A DNA stretch of 64,000 nt, from NCBI GenBank assembly GCA_028583605.1, contig CM053326.1, forward strand, positions 9,866,587-9,930,586. Direction: 5' to 3'. Below are positions 32,541 to 44,606 of this stretch, one piece after another; position 1 is the first letter of the stretch, and the number at the start of each line of letters is the position of its first letter. The DNA comes from Dastarcus helophoroides (taxonomy: Eukaryota > Arthropoda > Insecta > Coleoptera > Bothrideridae). The position numbers were made by a program, and so were the translations under genes. The notes beneath the pieces are model-generated. The model made no database searches, had not been told where the DNA came from, and saw nothing but the letters and a program-made list of their open reading frames with translations.

Positions 32541-33616
32541 CGTTCTTTCAAATTTAAAAAAATATTAAATTTTTGCTGAAAGGTGAAAAAAAAATATTTT
32601 CTACAAAAAATCAAAATATCTCGGAAAGTAAGAGGTATATAGGAATGTTAATAAAATCCCCACAAAATGATTTTCAGAATTCGAAAAGAGCATAAAGTAC
32701 AAAGATTGTAATTTAAAAAAACAAAGTTATCATCTGCCCAGATAATACAGTACACCCTGTATAATCAAAATTAGTTTTGGTTTGTAGAACCAAAGTAGTT
32801 TGGCAACATTGCAAAAAAATGAAAACGATGTCTTCCTTCTTAGCAGAGATATTATATCTCCGCGCACTAGTGGGACACACTCTATAACAAAAGGCTACTG
32901 TACCGGGTGGCCAACTAAGAGAGCACGTCGACTATCTCTAGCAACGAATCACATAGCCTTGAGGAAAAAATTTCAAAGTGGCCCTGGCAAATCGCTAAAA
33001 AATATTTTTGATGTGCTAAAATGACCGCTAGGTGGCGTAATACGTAAGACTAAATAGAAAATTAGGATTTTCTCGAAATGTCGCTTCAATTAAGACAAAT
33101 CGAAAATACCCGCATTGTAATCTTGAAGTAATTTCGACTTGTTTTTGTTTTACACTTTTTGTTGTTTCTCTAAAAATAAAGTGGTGGGGAGACGTCGAAT
33201 TTTTTTTTAATATAATTTCCCATTCTTTCTGACTCACCCTGTATATTTTTTATGATTAAACTAAATTTACCACGGATTTGATGACACACTTCCATAACCA
33301 AGTAAAAAAGCTAACAATGTGATACAGTTTTTAAATTAAAAATCCTATTTTCTTATAAAAAAACGCGATTAGGAGGTTAGAAAACATTTAATTCTTATCA
33401 ATAGAATTATGTTTTTTCAAAAAGAAGTGAAGTGTAGTCGAAGCCATATAAGATTTATAATTTTTCACAATATATTTCTAATTGGTTTTTGAGATATTTA
33501 TTACTAACTGCAACTTTTACCATTTCGCTAGAATGATCCTCATAATAAAATTTTGAGTCGTAAAACGTTTTTTTTTTTTTTTTCATACCGAATGTGATAC
33601 CTTCTTGCCAGCCAAA
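32541..33616. other. Non-coding stretch with CAGGGTG-type tips
   Basis: Short inverted tips ACACCCTGTATAAT (about 32,752) and ACCCTGTATATTTT (about 33,237) suggest decayed Tc1/mariner-type MITEs. No coding sequence. Confidence 0.4.
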
Positions 33617-33740
33617 TATTGGGTTGTCCAAAAAATTTGCTCGGACTTTAATTTCGGAATTGCATTCAGTTAACTGATTGAGCGTGGCAAAGTGTCACAT
33701 TGATGTTTATTTAATCTAACGTTAATAGGGCGTTTAGTTA
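33617..33740 (+). mobile_element. Mariner-like terminal fragment
   Basis: ATATTGGGTTGTCCAAAAAA followed by TTTGCTCGGAC resembles the TIR of classic mariner elements (TTGGGTTGTCC... AAAGT). Only the end is present; no transposase and no partner end found. Confidence 0.4.
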
Positions 33741-35879
33741 TCTTAATATTAAACAATTTTAACGAATGTGAGTCAAATTAAAAATTTCATGCTTTAGAAA
33801 TTACATAAATGGACGTAGGTTATTGAAATTCATAAGGAATTTTCAAAACATAAAAACTGAATTAAAGGATAACAAAAAATGAATGCCAGCTTCTAAATTT
33901 AAGTATTTTGAAAAGCACGTATTTTTCAATGGAGAAAGAAGCGTTTATTTCAGAGTGATAGGATTTACAGTCCAACTGCCAACGGTGCTCGTTAAAGCAT
34001 AAGCGTGAGATTTTGTTTTATTGCCAATTTCTAGCACACACTGTCGATGTTTTGTTTTTATTTAAATAGAAAACCATTTCCACCTCGCAAACGGAATATA
34101 CAACATTTTTCCATTAGCGAAATAAAATATAACAGCGTCCAATTTGTCTGTCACATGCCACACTACAAAAACATGTAATTAAATACAATCGCTTTATAGA
34201 AATTATTTTATGCCGTTTCCATTAAACAAATTTGTTAGTGGTATATGATTATAGCGGAACAACACAATTCTATTACATTCAAGAGCATCTGTGCCGGAGA
34301 AATGCCGGGATTAAATTGTTTCCTATTAAATTGATTCTCTACCATGTTTAATTAAAACAAACCTTAGAAAACAAACTCTGTGAATAAAGCCTAATAGTAA
34401 ATTAGACACATTTAGATAACATCTTGAACAAAGTTCAAAAGGTAAATGGATGAACTTTAGGATACCACTTGGATAATTAGTATCTAATATTGATAAGTGA
34501 TTATAAGAAACGAATTTGAGAAATTAAATGTCCACAATTTCGAACTTCAATTGAATCAAATCTGTTGTTTTTGTCAGATCAAAATCCGAAGTTGAACCTA
34601 AGAAAGAAAAACCATTTATTTAGATTCACGTCAATCGTGCCGGCTGTCATAATTAAATTCGATAAAAATCAGTTTACTGGCACCTGTATGTAATGTAAAA
34701 TCTTTATCAATTTTGTATCTCCATTTTTATTTTTATACATTATAACTTTCTCAAAATTTCAACATACTTATTTATAGTGCTTCCTAAACGTAACTTGGTA
34801 TAAATTCTATAAAATTGTTAAGAAATATATTTTATAAAAATGTTCCCACAAGTCGATTGTTATTTCTAAATTGCCACTTAAACATGTTCTTTTCAACACC
34901 CACCACTTCGCCGCTAAGAAGTAGCAAACCCCAACTTTAAAAATTCAAATAGCAAAGAACCCCTATTAAAGGTCTTTTTATACCAAATGCAACAGAAAAA
35001 TGTTTTTCATAATCAGTTAATAATAAAACGTCGAAATTCTTCGCTTGCCATTTTACAAACTACGTCAATACTATCGCTTAGAATTTAATGAAATTTGGTA
35101 ATAATGTTTGGAAATCTTGGGGAATTCGGGTTTTGGAAGCAGATTTTTGATTTTTGTCTAGTATTCCCACAAATGAGTGTACAATTTGTCTCTTTTTTGC
35201 CTGTTTTCAGAAGCGAATATCTCGAAAACTAAACGGAATTTGAAATAAGTACTTCCAAATCGGGAATTCGACATCCTTACTTCATAAGTTCTCCAAATTT
35301 GAAAACAAAATGTTGCAAAATAAAGGCACCATTTGTAAAATCGAAGAGCGGTGTTTGGCATAAAAATTGCGCTTAGATTTGGGTTGCCCTCACTCAGATC
35401 ATGCAGGGTACGAAGACGGACGTGATGCGGAGCAGAGAAATTTTTCCCCTTCCCCAATACTTCATCAACGAACGAAGTATCTTCGGCTTTGAAGCTCATA
35501 TTTCCTTATCTAAGCACGGCGGATATATCATAATAATAATAAAGAATATTAAAACATTTGTTCTGCCAGATTTGAGAGTAAAATGAATTTAGTATTTGTA
35601 GCTTAAAATCATTTACTGAATATTTGGTGGTTTTTGTTTCGATATGTTTAGAAGAATTTTTTTCTCTCCTATTTAACATTTGTATATTACTCTTTGGAAA
35701 AATATAAATTGTTTAGATAAATAAATGCTATGACAGATTTAAGCAAAAAAAAAAGAAAAATTGATCTTATATCATTTAAATTGGAAATGTTATATTCTAC
35801 TAGCATCATTTGTAGTCGAAAATCGACCAATTATATCTGCAAATAACGAAATTGTTTTCACATAATTAAGTAATAGGTA
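33741..35879. other. Non-coding stretch
   Basis: AT-rich. A 113-residue minus-strand frame at 35,158-35,499 (EVLGKGKNFSAPHHVRLRTL) has no family I recognise; probably a transposon-debris or chance frame. Confidence 0.4.
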
Positions 35880-38750
35880 TTTATATGCATTTCAGCTTTT
35901 TGAAAATTTCCAATTCTTCGAAAATGTTGTCTTTTTTCAAAATTTGGATAGTTTTTTGAAAATCTACTTTTTTTGAAAATTTTAACTTTTTTCATAATTT
36001 CGACATCTTGAAACTTTGGACTGTTTTTGAAAATTATGAATTTTTTTGAGGAATATGATTTTTATGATAATTTCGACTTTTCCTTATTTAGTTTTGAAAA
36101 TTTCGACCACTCACTAAATATTTCGACTTTTCTTGATAATTCCTATTTTTTGATACATATTTTCAACTTTTTTTCAAAATCTCTAGTTTTTCTTGAATTT
36201 AATATTTTTAATTTCTACTTATTTAATGATTTCGACATGGATATTTTAAAATTTCCACTTATTTCAAATTCCCATTTAAAAAAAAAACAAAATTTTGACT
36301 TAATTAGAAAATTGTAACCATTTCAAAATTTTCCCTTTTTCTAAAACAGTGCTATTTTTGGGAACTTCCTAATTTTTCAAAATTTCAACTCTTTCAGGAA
36401 ATTTGTATTTTGTTGTAGATCTCGACTTTCTTTAAACAATCCTGCTTTTTTGGACAATTTCGACATTTTAAAAAGGTAAACAAACGAATAATTCCGACCA
36501 GGTTAACATTTTCGAAAATTTGAATTGTTAGAAAAAAAGTCGAAATTATTAGAAAACCGAAATTTACAAAAATGACAACATTGCAAAAGGCACGAATTAA
36601 AAGAAAGAAGATAAAAATTTTGTGGAAATTTAGAAAAAAGTTGTCTCGAAGTCTAATTTTTCTAAAAAAGTTAAATTTTGAGAGTAAATTTGAAGTGCCA
36701 ACAAAAAAGAATTTGCAGAGAAAATTCATAATGTCGAGAAAAGACTGTACTTCCGTATCTTTGTAGAAAAGTATATGTTCATTTGAAAGGAATTAACACG
36801 AAACAAAAATGGTAAAAGGAAGCATTTTTAAGTCACCTATTTCAAACTATGTACTTTACCTGCTTAGAGAACTGAAAGAAGGAATACGTGTCAAAGGATT
36901 TTTTTTTATAAGTTTGCAATTCGTTAGCCCAATTTCAAGCTTTTCTCTCGAAATTTTGAATTTAAAGTTTAAACTATTCGAATTTACCTAAATATTTTAA
37001 AATTTCATGGAAAACGTCGACAAGAACATTTTTTTAAAAATGTGTTGCTATTTTTCAAAAATTTCAGTTCAACTATAAAATCGTTTTTTTTTTTTTCATA
37101 ATTCAAGGTGCAATTCTAAAGAGAACAATTAGAATTTTTCAAAAATTTTGGCTATTTTTTTAAATTTCTAATATAAATCTGAAATTGTTTTTTTCGATTA
37201 GGAATTGCAAGTCTAGAAAGAAAAACTTATTTTTTAAATGTTAAAGTAAACTAACATTTCAGGTAAAAAAGTCGAAAAAATATTGTTTGCAAAAAATTCA
37301 AGCAACGTTTTCTTTAATTTCAAAATTCCGTCAAATCCGCTTCTTTTTAAATTTTCGATTTTTTTTACTGTTATTCAACGTATCGAACAGTTCACCTTGT
37401 TGAAAAATTTGACTTTTCAAACATTTCAATTTTTTTTATTTAAAATCTCTGAAATTTCAATTTCTCTGGAAAAATCAAAATGTCAAGTTTCTTTAATGAA
37501 TTTTTCTATAATTCAGATTTTATTTCCAAATTTTGAACTTTTTATCAAAATTTTAACTTTTTCGAAACTTTCGCTTAAAATTTTTTTTTTTCATACAATT
37601 TTCAACTATGCAAAATATCAACTCTTTTCAAAATGTTACTTTTTTGAATATTTCGACTTTGTTTTAAATATTTCTCTTTCAAAAATTCTAGATTTTTTTG
37701 GATAACTTGTTTGTTACCGGAGATGTTTTAAAATGTCCATTTTTTTAAAATTGTATTTTTTTAAAACCTCGACTTCTGGTCAAAATTTGGAGTTTTAAGA
37801 CTTTCGACTTCTCTCTCTTTTTTTTTAAATTTTGGATTTTAAAAATGTAGATATTGTTTTCGAAAATATTGACACCTTTTGAAAACCTTGACTTTCTGAC
37901 ATTTTTTCCAAATTTCCAATTTATATTTTAAAATTTTCAATTTTTTAAAACTTTTTAGAAAATTTCTTCCTTTTATCAAATTTCTTGAATTTTTTAAAAA
38001 GGTCGACCTTTAATAATAGTATCTTTTCAAAATGTTGACATAATTCTTCAAAAATTTGATTTTTCTTAAATCCTAATTTTCTAAGGAAATTTTGTAATTT
38101 TTTAAAATTTCGTCATTTTTCAAAATTTTAATTTTTAAAAATTTCTACTTTCTTTAAAATTTCGCCCTTATCTGAAAATATCGATATTTTTTTAATCGAC
38201 TCTTGTTAAAATTTTGGATTATTTTGCAAAAATTTCGTTGCAATTTAAAGTTTTGGTGTTATTTCACAAATTTGAACTTTTTTCAAAATGTCGATATTTT
38301 TCAACATTCTGGCCTTCTTGGAAATCATACCTTTTTTGAAAACTTCGACATTTTTTTAAAATTGATTTTCTTTTTAAGATTTGCGACTTCTTAACTTTTT
38401 TCTCAGTTTTAATCAACAATTTCAATTTTTGATAATTTTTTACCTTTTTTCGGAATTTGGGCTTTCCGAAAATTTGGGTGTTTAGGAGATTTCACTAAAA
38501 ATTCTTCATTTTTTTTAAATCTCGACATTTCTGCACAAATTCGAATATTTTTTAATTTTCAGATTATTTTTTTTTAATTTCAACTTATTTTTCGAAATTT
38601 GGCCATTTTTTAAATATTGGTGTTTTTTGTAATACTGAATTTTTTTTGGAAGTTTTAACTTTCTGTGAAAGCTTCTGACATTTTTCGAAATTTTGACTTC
38701 TTTGGAAATTTTGACAGTGTGGAGCGTTTCCACTTTCTTTAAAAAAGACG
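35880..38750. repeat. Pseudo-satellite block, T-rich strand on +
   Basis: About 2.9 kb of degenerate units such as TTTTTCGAAAATTTCGACTT. The plus strand is T-rich apart from a short A-rich island at about 36,530-36,740. All frames here are compositional (Phe/Leu/Lys/Asn). Confidence 0.75.
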
Positions 38751-39056
38751 CAATTTAAAAATATCTGAATTTTCAAAAAAAAAAACCGGAAAAATTTTCT
38801 ACATTTTAAAATACAGATGAATTTCTAAAAAATTTCGACAATTTTTAAGAAAGCCAAATTTTCCAAAAAAGTTACAATTTGAAAAAGAAAATAAATTTTG
38901 AAGAAAAATTTTGAAAAATGTCGAAAATAATATAAAAAATAAAAATTTTCAAAAAAAAATCAGTCGAAATTATTATGAAAATTCTTAAAAATTTTAAAAA
39001 ATCAAAATATTAAAACTGGTCAAAAATTCAAAAAACGCGATTTTCGAAATAAGTAT

Positions 39057-39096
39057 CTCTCTGAAGATGTGTGAGGGCTTTCGAAACGCGTTAGAG
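39057..39096 (+). ncRNA. Hammerhead-like motif at the head of foldback family F1
   Basis: CUCU (39,057-39,060) can pair with AGAG (39,093-39,096). CUGAAGA (39,061-39,067), GAA (39,083-39,085), AC (39,086-39,087) and a GUU triplet (39,090-39,092) are in hammerhead order. Stem II (39,068-39,082) pairs poorly in this copy, so it is at best a decayed ribozyme. Confidence 0.35.
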
Positions 39097-39165
39097 CAGC
39101 GTTTGTTGTGTTTTTAATCTTTCTTGGTTTCAGGGGTCAAGTTCTGTATTTCAATTTTTAAATAA
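39097..39165 (+). repeat. Foldback family F1, single-arm copy
   Basis: GTTGTGTTTTTAATCTTTC, TTGGTTTCAGGGGTCAAG and TCTGTATTTCAATTTTT match the right arms at 42,549-42,614 and 48,598-48,691. The opposite arm is missing. Confidence 0.65.
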
Positions 39166-40050
39166 GTCAAAATTTTCAAAAAAACCTGAAAAACTGAATA
39201 AATCAGGGAATTTTCAAAAATATTCAAAATTAAAAAAATGTTTTAAAAAACATTTTGAAAAAAAGTTTTCAATCTTTGAAGAAGTCAACATTTGGAAAAA
39301 AGAATAAATTTTAAAAAAGGGTTAAAATTTGTAAAAGGCAATTTCAAAAAAATATTTAAAATTTCGGAAAAAAGTGCGAAAATTTAAAAACAAGTCAAAG
39401 TTTTGAAAAATTTCAAAATTTTAATAGCAACATTTAAAATTTTCAAAAAGAATGAAGGTTTTCAAAAAAAAAGTAGTAAGTTTCAAGAATAGTCGAAACA
39501 GAGTTTAAAAAAAATCGAAATTTGCCAAAAAAGTTGACATTTATTTTAAAGTTTAATCAAAAAATGGAATACTGAAAAATCAGGATTTCCAAAGAAATTC
39601 GAAACTTTGAAAAAAGTCGGGAATAAAAATAAGCAAATAACAAAAATGTTGAAATTATCAATAAAGCTGATATTTTCAACAAAAAATCGAAATTATTAAA
39701 AAAATTTAATTTTCGAAATTTCAAAAATCAAAGTTGACATTTTAAAAAAGTAAAAATTTTGAAAAACATCGAAATTTGAGGAACAGTAAAAAATCTTGAA
39801 AAAGTGCAAATTTTGGAATTATCAAATAAAACCGTAGAAAATTTCAGTCTTTCAAAAAACTCGACATTTTCAAAAAAATTTAAAACTGCAATGTTTATAA
39901 ATAGTTGCAATTTTGGAAGTTTAAAAAAAAATCTAGGTTTTAAATAGAAGCAGAATTTTTTTAAAAAATGTCGAATTTTAATAGTCAAAATTAAAAAAAA
40001 AGTAAATTTTAAATAAGTAAAAATTTGTTTTAAAAACAAAAAGGGTTATG

Positions 40051-40800
40051 TACTCAAAAATTGCAAACTGTCAACGTACTGACAAAAATCTTAATTTGCT
40101 GTCTGCCCGCTCGAATTTGGACACCGAAATTCGTCACACTAACAGAGCGTAATTTTAATGCCCCTGTAGATCCCCTTACAGAGAGAGTTTCCAAAAATCC
40201 CTTCTTAGTGTGTGCTTACATTACAAAAAGAACCTCTATGCACAATTTCGAGTTCCTAGAGTTTGCGGTTTGATATGTACGTTGATATAAATATCAGTCA
40301 GTTTCCATAAAGATTAAAAACTGGATTTTAAATTGGTTGGTTTCATAATTAACCAAAATCCTTTGCAATGTTATAAGTCATAATGAGAAAGACAAAACGC
40401 AATTTTTTCAACCACTCATTGTTACGTCCACTTTAAGAAGACCCGGTGAAAAACTGGCACTTATTTAAACACTTTTGGCAAATATCTCCGTTATTTATCA
40501 ACCGAGAATAAAAAACTTTTTTCTATTGCATTCGATATAAAAAGATCTATTAATCGAGGTATCCTTTAAAGTTGGGGTTGATAGCCCTCAGGGGTTAAAA
40601 AGTGAGAGGATGAAAATTAAACGCCAAAATAGAATTTAAAAACAAAAATAATCGTCTATTTTTCTGAAATATGTTTTTTTGCATGCATCCAACTTTTGTC
40701 CCCTTTTTTACAGGAAAACACTATGTTAACTCTTTGTAATACCTTTGGTTATTTTTCCAAATTTTAATTTTACTCTTTCGATTTTATACCTGAGATATCG
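40051..40800. other. Non-coding stretch between pseudo-satellite blocks
   Basis: Normal-complexity sequence with no recognisable gene. Confidence 0.45.
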
Positions 40801-42010
40801 ATAATATGGAATAACTGAAAATTGCTTAAAATCTCAAATTTTTCGTCTCATCTTAATCCTAAATTTTCGACTTACTACTTGTTTATTTCAACTACAAACT
40901 CTGAACCTGAATTCTCTTCCTGCTTTAATCCTAGATTTTTTCTAGGTCGCTACTTTTTTTCTCAATATCGATACTTCCGATTTGTATTTGTAGCAGAAAT
41001 TTTCACTTAAATTCGAAATTTAGATGTTTTAATAGAGATTTTGATTTTTCTTCAATTTGTCGAAGTTTCGAGTGTAAACCCGAAACGTAAATGAGATTTT
41101 AAATTTTAAAAATAATTCTTAAAGTTGACTGTTTTTTTTAATTTCCAATATATTAAATTTGTACGTACATTCTACTTCTAATTTATTTCCTAAAATTAAG
41201 ACTTTCTTCAACATCTCGTTTTTTGTAAAACACCAGTTTTTTTTTACACATCTAAAATTACACTTTCATGTTTTACTATTTTCTAGAGCATGGATTGTAA
41301 CTTTATTGCTCTATTGCAAATCTGCACTTTAAAGAATACTATTTTTTTAAAAAATAATTTTTTAACTTCGACCATTGGCAACAGTTACGTATTTACTAGG
41401 CCGAAGAAATGTTAAATAAATTGAAAAAAACATAATATTTCCGGTCAATAAGGTTCTACCATGAAGAATAAACAGTTACGTACTTATATTTGTAATTTTT
41501 TTAAATAATTGTTCATGAATATTCATTTAGCATTTTAAAATTTCAAGTTTTACAATAAAGATCGACTTTATTTTCGAAATTGCAACCTTTTGCTTAAAAT
41601 TTCGATATCAGGCAATAGCATATTTTTTTGCTGTAAATTTAGTTTTTCCAAAATTGGACGTATTTCACAATTTCTAACATACAATTCCAATGTTTATGTT
41701 CTTTCTGAAATTTAAATTGCAAACACGAATTATATTTACAAATTTTAAACTGAAGACTTTATGTCAAGGGGTCGATTATTTCTCCAATTTCGAAATTAAA
41801 CTGGAGTTTTTATATAATTACAGTTTTTTTTTATTTATCGGCTTGTAACCGTAAATTTTGACACTTTTCGTACATTTTGAATTGGTTTTTCATAATCTGA
41901 ACTCTTCTCAATACTTTTTTTATAATTTGGAGCATTTTTGATATTTGGACTAACTCGAAATCTTAAATTTAATTTCAAATTTCGCAATTGTTTAATTCTG
42001 AAATTTCGAC
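40801..42010. repeat. Pseudo-satellite block, T-rich on +, more diverged
   Basis: TTTCGAAATT/TTCGACTT words recur less regularly than in the 36-40 kb blocks. No coding sequence. Confidence 0.55.
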
Positions 42011-42455
42011 TTGTTTATCGAAATGTTACTGTTCTCAGGACTCAAGAAGTAGTCCAGACTTTTCGTATGCGAATTTTTGGATCCATTTCTGTGTTTATGC
42101 AATAAACTTTAGTACGAAAATTGATCGAAATATGTATATACAATATACAGTGACAATTTGGACAGGAGCAAGCGGGAATATCTCTTAGACAAAAGATACT
42201 ATCAGGAAGAACTGAAATACATCTCTGGGAATTTGAGGGGGAACCAAAATTAGTACTTTTTGATCGCCTCCTCCCTTAGGGGGTAGCGACCCCAACTTAT
42301 TTGTTTTTAATACGAACCTATCTTGTGCGCCACATCGTTGGAAAGTTCGTTGATTTCTCTCCACAGTTTTGTAGCAAAATATTAAATCGTATAATTAGTT
42401 TTTGGGATGTCGGTGTTTAAGGTAAACAACATTATTAAAAAGTAGTATTTTTTCT
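42011..42455. other. Non-coding stretch
   Basis: Contains CCTCCCTTAGGGGGTAGCG, a short palindrome, and no gene. Confidence 0.4.
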
Positions 42456-42614
42456 GGAACGGACTGGTTCTTGGTTATCTTCAAAAATTGATATACAAAT
42501 CTTGTCCCCTGAAACCAATAAAGAGCAAGTGTTGTTGTATTTTTTAATCTTTCTTGAATTCAAAGGACAAGATTTGTTATAAATTTCTGAAGATAACAAG
42601 GACCAGTCCATTCC
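42456..42614. repeat. Foldback family F1, two-armed copy
   Basis: Left arm 42,456-42,527 (GGAACGGACTGGTTC, TTGATATACAAATCTTGTCC) is the inverse of right arm 42,549-42,614 (GGACAAGATTTGT, AACAAGGACCAGTCCATTCC). The short loop is about 20 bp. It would form a near-perfect hairpin as DNA or RNA. Confidence 0.8.
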
Positions 42615-43504
42615 ACCAAAATTAGATATCTTGTTAATCAATCAGGTTAGTGCCCTTGATGCAAATTCAATCCATGTTGATTTGGTAATGAATGAATAAG
42701 TTTTTTTGACTTTATCTAAAAAAGCCTGAGTTTTTAATTTAGAAATTTATTGTTGAACAAGGAACAACGCAAATCATTCTTGTTAATATAATGTGCTTTT
42801 AACGTCACAATTCCTCTCATTAAAAATTTACAAGTTGCTTTCATTACTTCTCAAGACAATTACGTCTAGTATTGATCATTATAATGCTTTTTTATTAAAA
42901 TCAATGCGTGCAGAGAAATTGGGGTTGGCAACTTAGATCATTAATATTGAAAGTAGTTAAATTAATAATCCATTAACCCTATTAAATCCCTAATGGGAAA
43001 TTATTAAAATTAAACGAAGGATTTCAAACTTTCTTGTACAAAATGTAAATCCAGATATAGTGGATTGTTAAAGTAGAACACAATTTTATCTCGAGGCATT
43101 TTATTTAAAATACAGAAAATGTAGTCGAATAACAATGTACCATACAGACGTTTACAGATCAGTTGTAAGTACAGGGTCAGTCAGGGTATTATTGGTCTGT
43201 AGTATGTAAATGAATAAATATACAGATATGCAGGGTTTGTTCTAATTCACGTCTCACCATTAGAATCTCTTTGTAAAAGAGATTTAAAATATCTCACCCT
43301 GGTTTCTGAAACATTTTGATAAAGCTAAAAACTGCTAATTTTTATTTTTTGAAATATCTCATTTGTTTATAAAGATAATTTTATGAAATTTGTTATTTGG
43401 AAATGAATCATCTATTGTATTTCAATGATAAAGTTAGATTTTATTCAAGTCTCTTAGTTTTAAATAGGCGATATAGGAGCCATATTTGAATTTTAGACGA
43501 CTGA
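42615..43504. other. Non-coding stretch
   Basis: AT-rich, no gene or element end supported. Confidence 0.4.
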
Positions 43505-43745
43505 ATGGACCAGTTAAAGTTTTTGAAGAGCTGCAGAGGAACCAATAAAAAGTTATGGACATTTGAAATTTCAGGCTTCTAACATTGAGCCTTATGAGAA
43601 ACCAAAGATTTTATCATATTTTGCAAAATTTACCGTTCAAATTTCAGTAAAAAGGGAGGCAACGTTGGAAAATAACATATAAAACATTTTAGATACTTTG
43701 AATTCCAGCTTTAGAGGATGTGATAGAAGTAATTGGCGAATAAAT
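43505..43745 (+). repeat. Dispersed repeat D1, copy 2
   Basis: Direct relative of 22,160-22,390 with scattered substitutions and small indels. Confidence 0.6.
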
Positions 43746-44606
43746 ATCAAAGAAAATATTTTTTTTCATTAATTTTCCCGTGATTTATTACATGTGACAT
43801 CTTGGTTTTTATATAAACAATTAGACGACCATCGACGACCCTCCATAGAATGAATCACCATTGTTGACTTGCGTTTTAAGGTTATGCGACAAACTTTTCA
43901 GGATTACCCGTTAATTAATTTGCCAATTCAGTCTACTGTAACTTATTCTCAAATGTTTTTAAGTAAACTCTTACTTTTCTAGTAAAATGTGTTTATTAAG
44001 ACAGAATGATTTTGACGATGACATTGTTCGGCTATAGAAATTTCTTTGTGTTTTACTTCATCGCGACGTTGTTTAGTCTAAATACTACGTATGTTAATCA
44101 AGCAAGACAATGACTACTTTTGATGTGGTTTTGACTCTAGCAGTATCGACAACACTACTTTAAGGACTCCGAGATAGGGTAGAGGTACCAACAATAAAAG
44201 AACACTGAAGAAAAATATAAACTTTGAAATAATAGTATTACTAGCCCATTTCGTTTTATTTCCCGTATGATTTTTCTACTTGATCCTTATACATATAACT
44301 TTGAATTCCCATTATAAGGACGTTTCTAATATTTGAATCTTGTTTAAAATAACAAAAGGCGTCGAATACTGCAAAAAATCCCAGTAATTAAACATTCGAT
44401 ACCAGTGGATGAAAGACCCTGTTCTAATAAATAAACCAAATAAGTAAAAGATAAATTAAAGTTGCTAAATAAAAGAAATATTTAATATAAAAAAAATATT
44501 TATAAGATGTGAGTATATTTTTAGTTAAATATGGACAAAATTATTTAAATATATTTATACATTTCTGGTCACTCATAACAGCCACGCTTTATTAGTTTGG
44601 GCGCTT

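Larger units (their letters stand above)
38751..40050. repeat. Pseudo-satellite block, A-rich strand on +
   Basis: The same units in inverse orientation (AAAAAAGTCGAAATTTT), starting abruptly near 38,750. It contains the hammerhead-like insertion at 39,057-39,165. Confidence 0.75.

Noticed and set aside
35158..35499. 113-residue minus-strand frame as a host exon
   Set aside because: No motif, splice context or start context that I could support.
36027..38394. Plus-strand open frames of 60-140 residues rich in Phe, Leu, Asn and Lys
   Set aside because: They lie wholly inside the T-rich pseudo-satellite and reflect its composition; no domain and no coding bias.
38515..40039. Minus-strand frames with Lys/Asn/Phe-rich sequence
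   Set aside because: Same low-complexity repeat in the opposite strand.
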